Assembly (NCBI GenBank): GCA_003024985.2
Contig: PXIH01S0058900.1
Length of the DNA: 10,648 nt
Strand: one strand, 5' to 3'
DNA from: Euperipatoides rowelli
Taxonomy: Eukaryota; Onychophora; Udeonychophora; Euonychophora; Peripatopsidae
The notes under the pieces are model-generated. The model had not been told where the DNA came from, did no database searches, and saw nothing but the letters and a program-made list of their open reading frames with translations. The first letter of the stretch is position 1. Each line of letters starts with the position of its first letter. Below, in pieces: positions 7,753-10,648 of this stretch. Both the position numbers and the translations under genes were made by a program.

Positions 7753-7825
7753 AATAAAGTGATTTCGAGGACAAACCCCCTCCCCCCAAAAAAATAAAAA
7801 TAAAAAAAAATAAGAAAAAGAGAAG
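7753..7825 (+). terminator. Polyadenylation signal followed by an A-rich tail
   Basis: AATAAA (7753-7758) is followed 29 bases later by an A-rich run from 7788 to about 7825, broken only by a few T and G. The signal-to-tail distance is normal for cleavage and polyadenylation, so the unit ending here looks like a copied, polyadenylated RNA. No convincing target-site duplication was found. The sequence aagctt occurs both before the start (about 5979) and after the tail (about 7823), which is too short to count. Confidence 0.5.
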
Positions 7826-8080
7826 CTTATAACAAACAAACTGTTAAGTTTTTTTAAATTTGTGCATTTGAAGATTACTTCATAAATGCTTTCAACTCTC
7901 ATAATAAAATAATATAAAGTGCTGATCAAGGGCACATCTATCAGGTGACTGAATTTTTTTCTGACAGTTTTTTTTTATTATTATTATTATCATGATCATT
8001 ATCATTATCTTTATAATTATCATTAACATTAAATTCTCATTCTCATTATTATTATTGTTACTGTTAAATACTTTTCTTAC
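7826..8080. repeat. Intron start next to the Sushi exon, with an (ATT/ATC) tract
   Basis: Most of this segment is AT-rich, with a run of imperfect att/atc/tcatt triplets at about 7968-8056. On the minus strand it is the beginning of the intron after the Sushi exon, whose donor gtaag reads from 8080 downward. Confidence 0.6.
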
Positions 8081-8263
8081 CTAAACAAGAAGGTAAAGGA
8101 CTCCAGGACAGATCTGCTTGACAAGTTACTTCACCCAGCCTATCTAAATTGTATCCATAATTACAATGATATTGGACTATATTATTCACCTTAGAATTTT
8201 CCAAAAACACAGGGGTGAAATAGCCATTTATCAAAGGTCTAGGCAGCCCACAAGTTTCATATG
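8081..8263 (-). CDS. Sushi/CCP domain exon of a minus-strand extracellular protein
   Basis: On the minus strand, ttttattttag (to 8264) precedes and gtaag (from 8080) follows a 183-base exon of 61 codons' worth, phase 1-1. The peptide is one complete CCP module: CGLPRPLINGYF, then VQYHCNYGYNLD, then EVTCQADLSWSPLPSC. All four cysteines, the conserved G-Y pair after the second cysteine and the tryptophan before the fourth are present. CCP modules are about 60-residue, two-disulphide beta units found in complement regulators, adhesion molecules and matrix proteins. The frame stays open upstream to an ATG at 8339 and would give a hydrophobic start, but that stretch is T-rich intron, contains K and R where a signal peptide should not have them, and the phase symmetry favours an internal exon. 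The EGF exon at 4402-4506 follows it in gene order. The gene's name cannot be told from two modules. Confidence 0.92.
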
Positions 8264-9019
8264 CTAAAATAAAATTCCGATTAAAAATCGAAATTTTAAA
8301 AATTAAAAATATTAAAATAACAAATAAAAAAAAAATCATAAAAATAACATTATGTTTATTTAAAGATCAAATGAAATGTTTTTTTTTTAATTGTTTAGGC
8401 TACTTTCAATGACACTTTGTTACTAAAAAAAAAAAAAATTATCCAGAAATAAAAAAATAATTAAAAAAATAGTTATTTACAATTCAATTTTTAAAATATT
8501 TGTCTCTAGCTCCTCCCCCTTTAAACAACATTGTCTATAAGTATGGGAAGATATTTTTCCATGTAATATTCTAGAAACAATGGCGTTTACTATACTTACT
8601 GCCTGTAAAAAAATCTTCAACATAGCTGTTGGACTTTAAATTGAACAAATTCTGCAACAAGTTTAATTTTATTTTTTAATTCCCCAAAGATAAAAAATTG
8701 TCAGCTGCTTGGGATACAAAAAAAAGCTAGGATAAAAATATTTGTGTTGTTTTTTTTGTTTTGATTTTTAAATAAATTTATTCACATTATTCATTGTTTA
8801 TATTTTTAACAAGAGAAAAACAAGGAACCTCTACATGATTTATTGTCCAGTTACACTAAACTGTATCTTGACATTTGCATAATTTATAAAAACTGTGCTA
8901 CTATTTTTTAAATTAAATTATAAAATAATATGAGGAAAATTATTTTCATATAAATTATGGATGACGGGCGACTATAAAAAATGATAGCAATAATAAATTA
9001 GTCAGTTGTGACTGTTGAA

Positions 9020-9046
9020 TTTAAAAAGAGATAGTTTAAAAAGAGA
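9020..9046 (+). repeat. Short tandem-like direct repeat
   Basis: tttaaaaagaga occurs at 9020-9031 and 9035-9046, three bases apart. It is probably a small slippage duplication. Confidence 0.5.
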
Positions 9047-9258
9047 GGGTCTAGGAATTCCTCAATTTTTTTTTTTTTCTTTATTTAAACTATTTTGACC
9101 TGTCACAAATCATTAACTATGATGCACACTTGTCTTGGACAATGGATCATTCTCCAGCAAACAGATAAACTTAAATTTAACCTGGCATAAAATTATGACT
9201 TGTTAGTACGCATGACAGTATTAATTAAATTTAAAATAGTAAAATATAATCTAGGACA

Positions 9259-9320
9259 CCATTTTTAATGGAAACTGTAATGATCAGAAATTTTAGAAAA
9301 CCATTTCTTATGGAAACTGT
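9259..9320 (+). repeat. Direct repeat with 42-base period
   Basis: Two 20-base units (9259-9278 and 9301-9320), each ccatt followed by a short spacer and atggaaactgt, match at 18 positions. Each unit begins with a small ccat/atgg palindrome. Its function is unknown. Confidence 0.55.
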
Positions 9321-9467
9321 TAACAAAATTAAAAGAATGAAACAATTATAGTTAATGAAAAATCAATTGGATAACATAATTACAGTAAAAGATGATTTTC
9401 ATTAAATAAATTAAATTGACTAGATAACTATTGTTATAAATAAAGAGGGAAGGTTAAAAAATATTAA

Positions 9468-10076
9468 AACAAAGATAATTATGTCTGTACTCTTGTCACT
9501 GACTTTACAAAAGCTTATGATAACCTGAATCACTCAATTTTTATGGAAAAAATTAATATATTAATGCCAGATTCTCCCATTGTTAACTGGATCAGTTCGT
9601 TTCTTTCAAACAGACAACAAATTTTAAAAAATCCTTTAAATGGTCCTCCATTGTCCTTCACCTGTCACAATGGAGTACCTCAAGGCAGAGTTTTAGCTGG
9701 TTTGATTTTCTCCATTTTAGTTAATGATCTTGCCACTAAATATAAACACCTTAAATTTGTAGATGACTTAACAGTTACATGTTCTTATAACAAAAATGAA
9801 TCATGTTCCTTTCAATCAGTTATTGAATCACTTTGTGTTCAGATCAAAGAAATTGATTTAACTTTAAATCTATCTAAATGTTGTTTTATTATCTATGATT
9901 TTCACAAACTCAAATCTTGTCCAAATGTTTTTATTGATAATGTTGGAATTGGTTCGGTTGATTCTGTGAAGATTCTTGGAGTTAGTATTCAGAATAATCT
10001 AGGGTGGGAACTAGGCTACATATTAACAATATGCTTAAAAAATCCAATAAAAATGTATTTATCCTTTATAAGTTAA
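9468..10076 (+). pseudogene. LINE reverse transcriptase, palm fragment
   Basis: The frame is open from 9468, after a TAA at 9465-9467. Motif A is VTDFTKAYDNLNH (its first Asp at 9501-9503), and motif B is NGVPQGRVLAGLIFS (GVPQG at 9672-9686). Motif C is FVDD (9756-9767), motif D is LNLSKCCF, and motif E is VKILGVSIQNN. The three catalytic aspartates needed for RNA-templated DNA synthesis are therefore still encoded. Motif B differs from the family's usual L-G-P-L-L-F by reading L-A-G-L-I-F. The last 20 or so residues before 10076 are out of frame: the true reading moves to the frame of the next piece near 10008. An ATG at 9543 lies inside the domain and is not a real start. Confidence 0.88.
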
Positions 10077-10441
10077 AAAGATGTGAAGCTGACCCTAAAA
10101 TAATTATATCAATGTATATGGTCTATATTAGATCTATGTTTGAGTACTGCTGCCCAATTTGGGGCCATTCTATAACAAAAAAACAGTGTTCATTGATAGA
10201 GTCCATTCAGAGGAGATTGCTAAGAATTATTCTGGGCCCTGAATATTCTAATTATGATAATGCTCTACTTACTATAGGCTTACAATCACTATTAGTTAGA
10301 CGAAATAATCTGGCTCTGAAGTTTGCTCAAAACTTTTTCAAAGACTTTCCTTATCTTCTTCCTCCAAAACAATATTCTGTCTCAGGAATCAATACCAGAA
10401 ACTCAAATAACTACATTGTTCCTAGAACTAGAACGAATTGA
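10008..10441 (+). pseudogene. LINE reverse transcriptase, thumb and C-terminal fragment
   Basis: After the frameshift, HINNMLKKSNKNVF and ILYKLKRC are followed by MYMVYIRSMFEYCCPIWGHS and IESIQRRLLRIILG. These are the conserved C-terminal blocks of CR1/Jockey-type LINE proteins, where an LEY-x-x-P-V-W motif and a basic amphipathic helix follow the palm. The first stop is TGA at 10439-10441 and a second, TAA, follows at 10445-10447. The same frame then stays coding-like to the TAA at 10496-10498, so both earlier stops look like acquired mutations. Confidence 0.85.
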
Positions 10442-10498
10442 CTTTAAAAATCTCCAATAGTTAATTCAATTAAACTGATTAATAATAATCTAATTTAA

Positions 10499-10648
10499 TA
10501 AATTATTTTTTTTGTTAATATTTTATTTTTAGCTGGTTGTTCATCAGGTATCGACTTTCTAGCTATAACTTATCTTTAATTATATTATATGTAATATTTC
10601 CCATATCCTTTGGGGCTAGGGAAATACCAAATTATTCTTTGTATTCTT
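10499..10648. other. Downstream flank, possibly LINE 3' untranslated sequence
   Basis: The sequence is AT-rich with a T run near 10507 and less AT-rich text around 10530-10560 and 10600-10625. No gene is visible, and the element's 3' boundary cannot be set because no tail or target duplication appears before the window ends. Confidence 0.4.

Larger units (their letters stand above)
8264..9467. other. AT-rich intronic or flanking stretch without a gene
   Basis: The acceptor tract of the Sushi exon lies at the left edge. The rest is AT-rich, with several A or T runs (8389, 8427, 9067). I see no exon, RNA gene or recognisable element apart from two small direct repeats, at 9020-9046 and 9259-9320. 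Confidence 0.5.
9468..10498 (+). mobile_element. 5'-truncated non-LTR (LINE) retrotransposon
   Basis: Homology begins abruptly just before reverse transcriptase motif A. No endonuclease and no fingers region lie upstream, which is the usual result of incomplete target-primed reverse transcription. The element then runs through the palm and thumb to the end of the protein. The best fit is the broad CR1/Jockey-type group of LINEs, judged from EYCCPIW and the IESIQRR.LRII region. A net one-base frameshift near 10008 and two stops near the 3' end show that it is dead. The frame continues past those stops and ends at a TAA at 10496-10498. The sequence after that (to 10648) may be its 3' untranslated region; no simple tail is seen before the window ends. 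Confidence 0.88.

Noticed and set aside
7750-7935. A 61-codon minus-strand frame.
   Set aside because: It is largely the antisense of the A-rich tail and C run.
8064-8339. A complete protein start with a hydrophobic signal-like N-terminus before the Sushi module.
   Set aside because: The hydrophobic stretch is translation of a T-rich intron end. A good acceptor at 8264 and the phase-1 symmetry of 8081-8263 explain it better, and basic residues in the stretch are wrong for a signal peptide.

Overview
The window looks like intergenic and intronic DNA from an invertebrate animal. It is very AT-rich, has no operon-like gene packing, contains spliced exons with clear GT-AG borders, and is crowded with decayed retroelements and (ATT/ATC)-type simple repeats. 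The phylum cannot be fixed from the sequence; a mollusc, cnidarian or similar animal would fit. One ambiguous base (n) lies at 3350.

Host gene: two exons on the minus strand belong to what is probably one secreted or extracellular mosaic protein. A Sushi/CCP exon (8081-8263) lies upstream in gene order, and an EGF-like exon (4402-4506) lies 3.57 kb downstream. Both have strong splice sites and both are symmetric 1-1 exons of whole codons, the usual arrangement for shuffled extracellular modules. The rest of the gene lies outside the window or is not recognisable here.

Mobile-element layout, left to right. Positions 1-1200 hold a diverged direct repeat of at least two, probably three, copies. 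A 46-bp-arm foldback with a 3-nt loop sits at 1312-1406. A broken Ty3-type protease region (2556-3328) has its DTGA active site but is interrupted and has no reverse transcriptase after it. Positions 4951-5504 look like an RTE- or SINE-type insertion, with a C-rich body and an (acag)n tail. Positions 5998-7825 hold a plus-strand, multiply broken coding region of unknown family. It ends with a polyadenylation signal and an A-rich run, as a retroposed transcript would, and is itself interrupted by a 134-bp insertion flanked by an 18-bp direct repeat. Positions 9468-10498 hold a 5'-truncated, frameshifted LINE reverse transcriptase on the plus strand.

The second to fourth groups above fall in, or next to, the large intron and downstream part of the minus-strand gene, mostly opposite to it in orientation. 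No tRNA, rRNA, CRISPR or bacterial-type feature is visible. Nothing here is convincingly a new biological system. The items most worth a check are the unknown retroposed coding family at 5998-7825 and the long foldback at 1312-1406.
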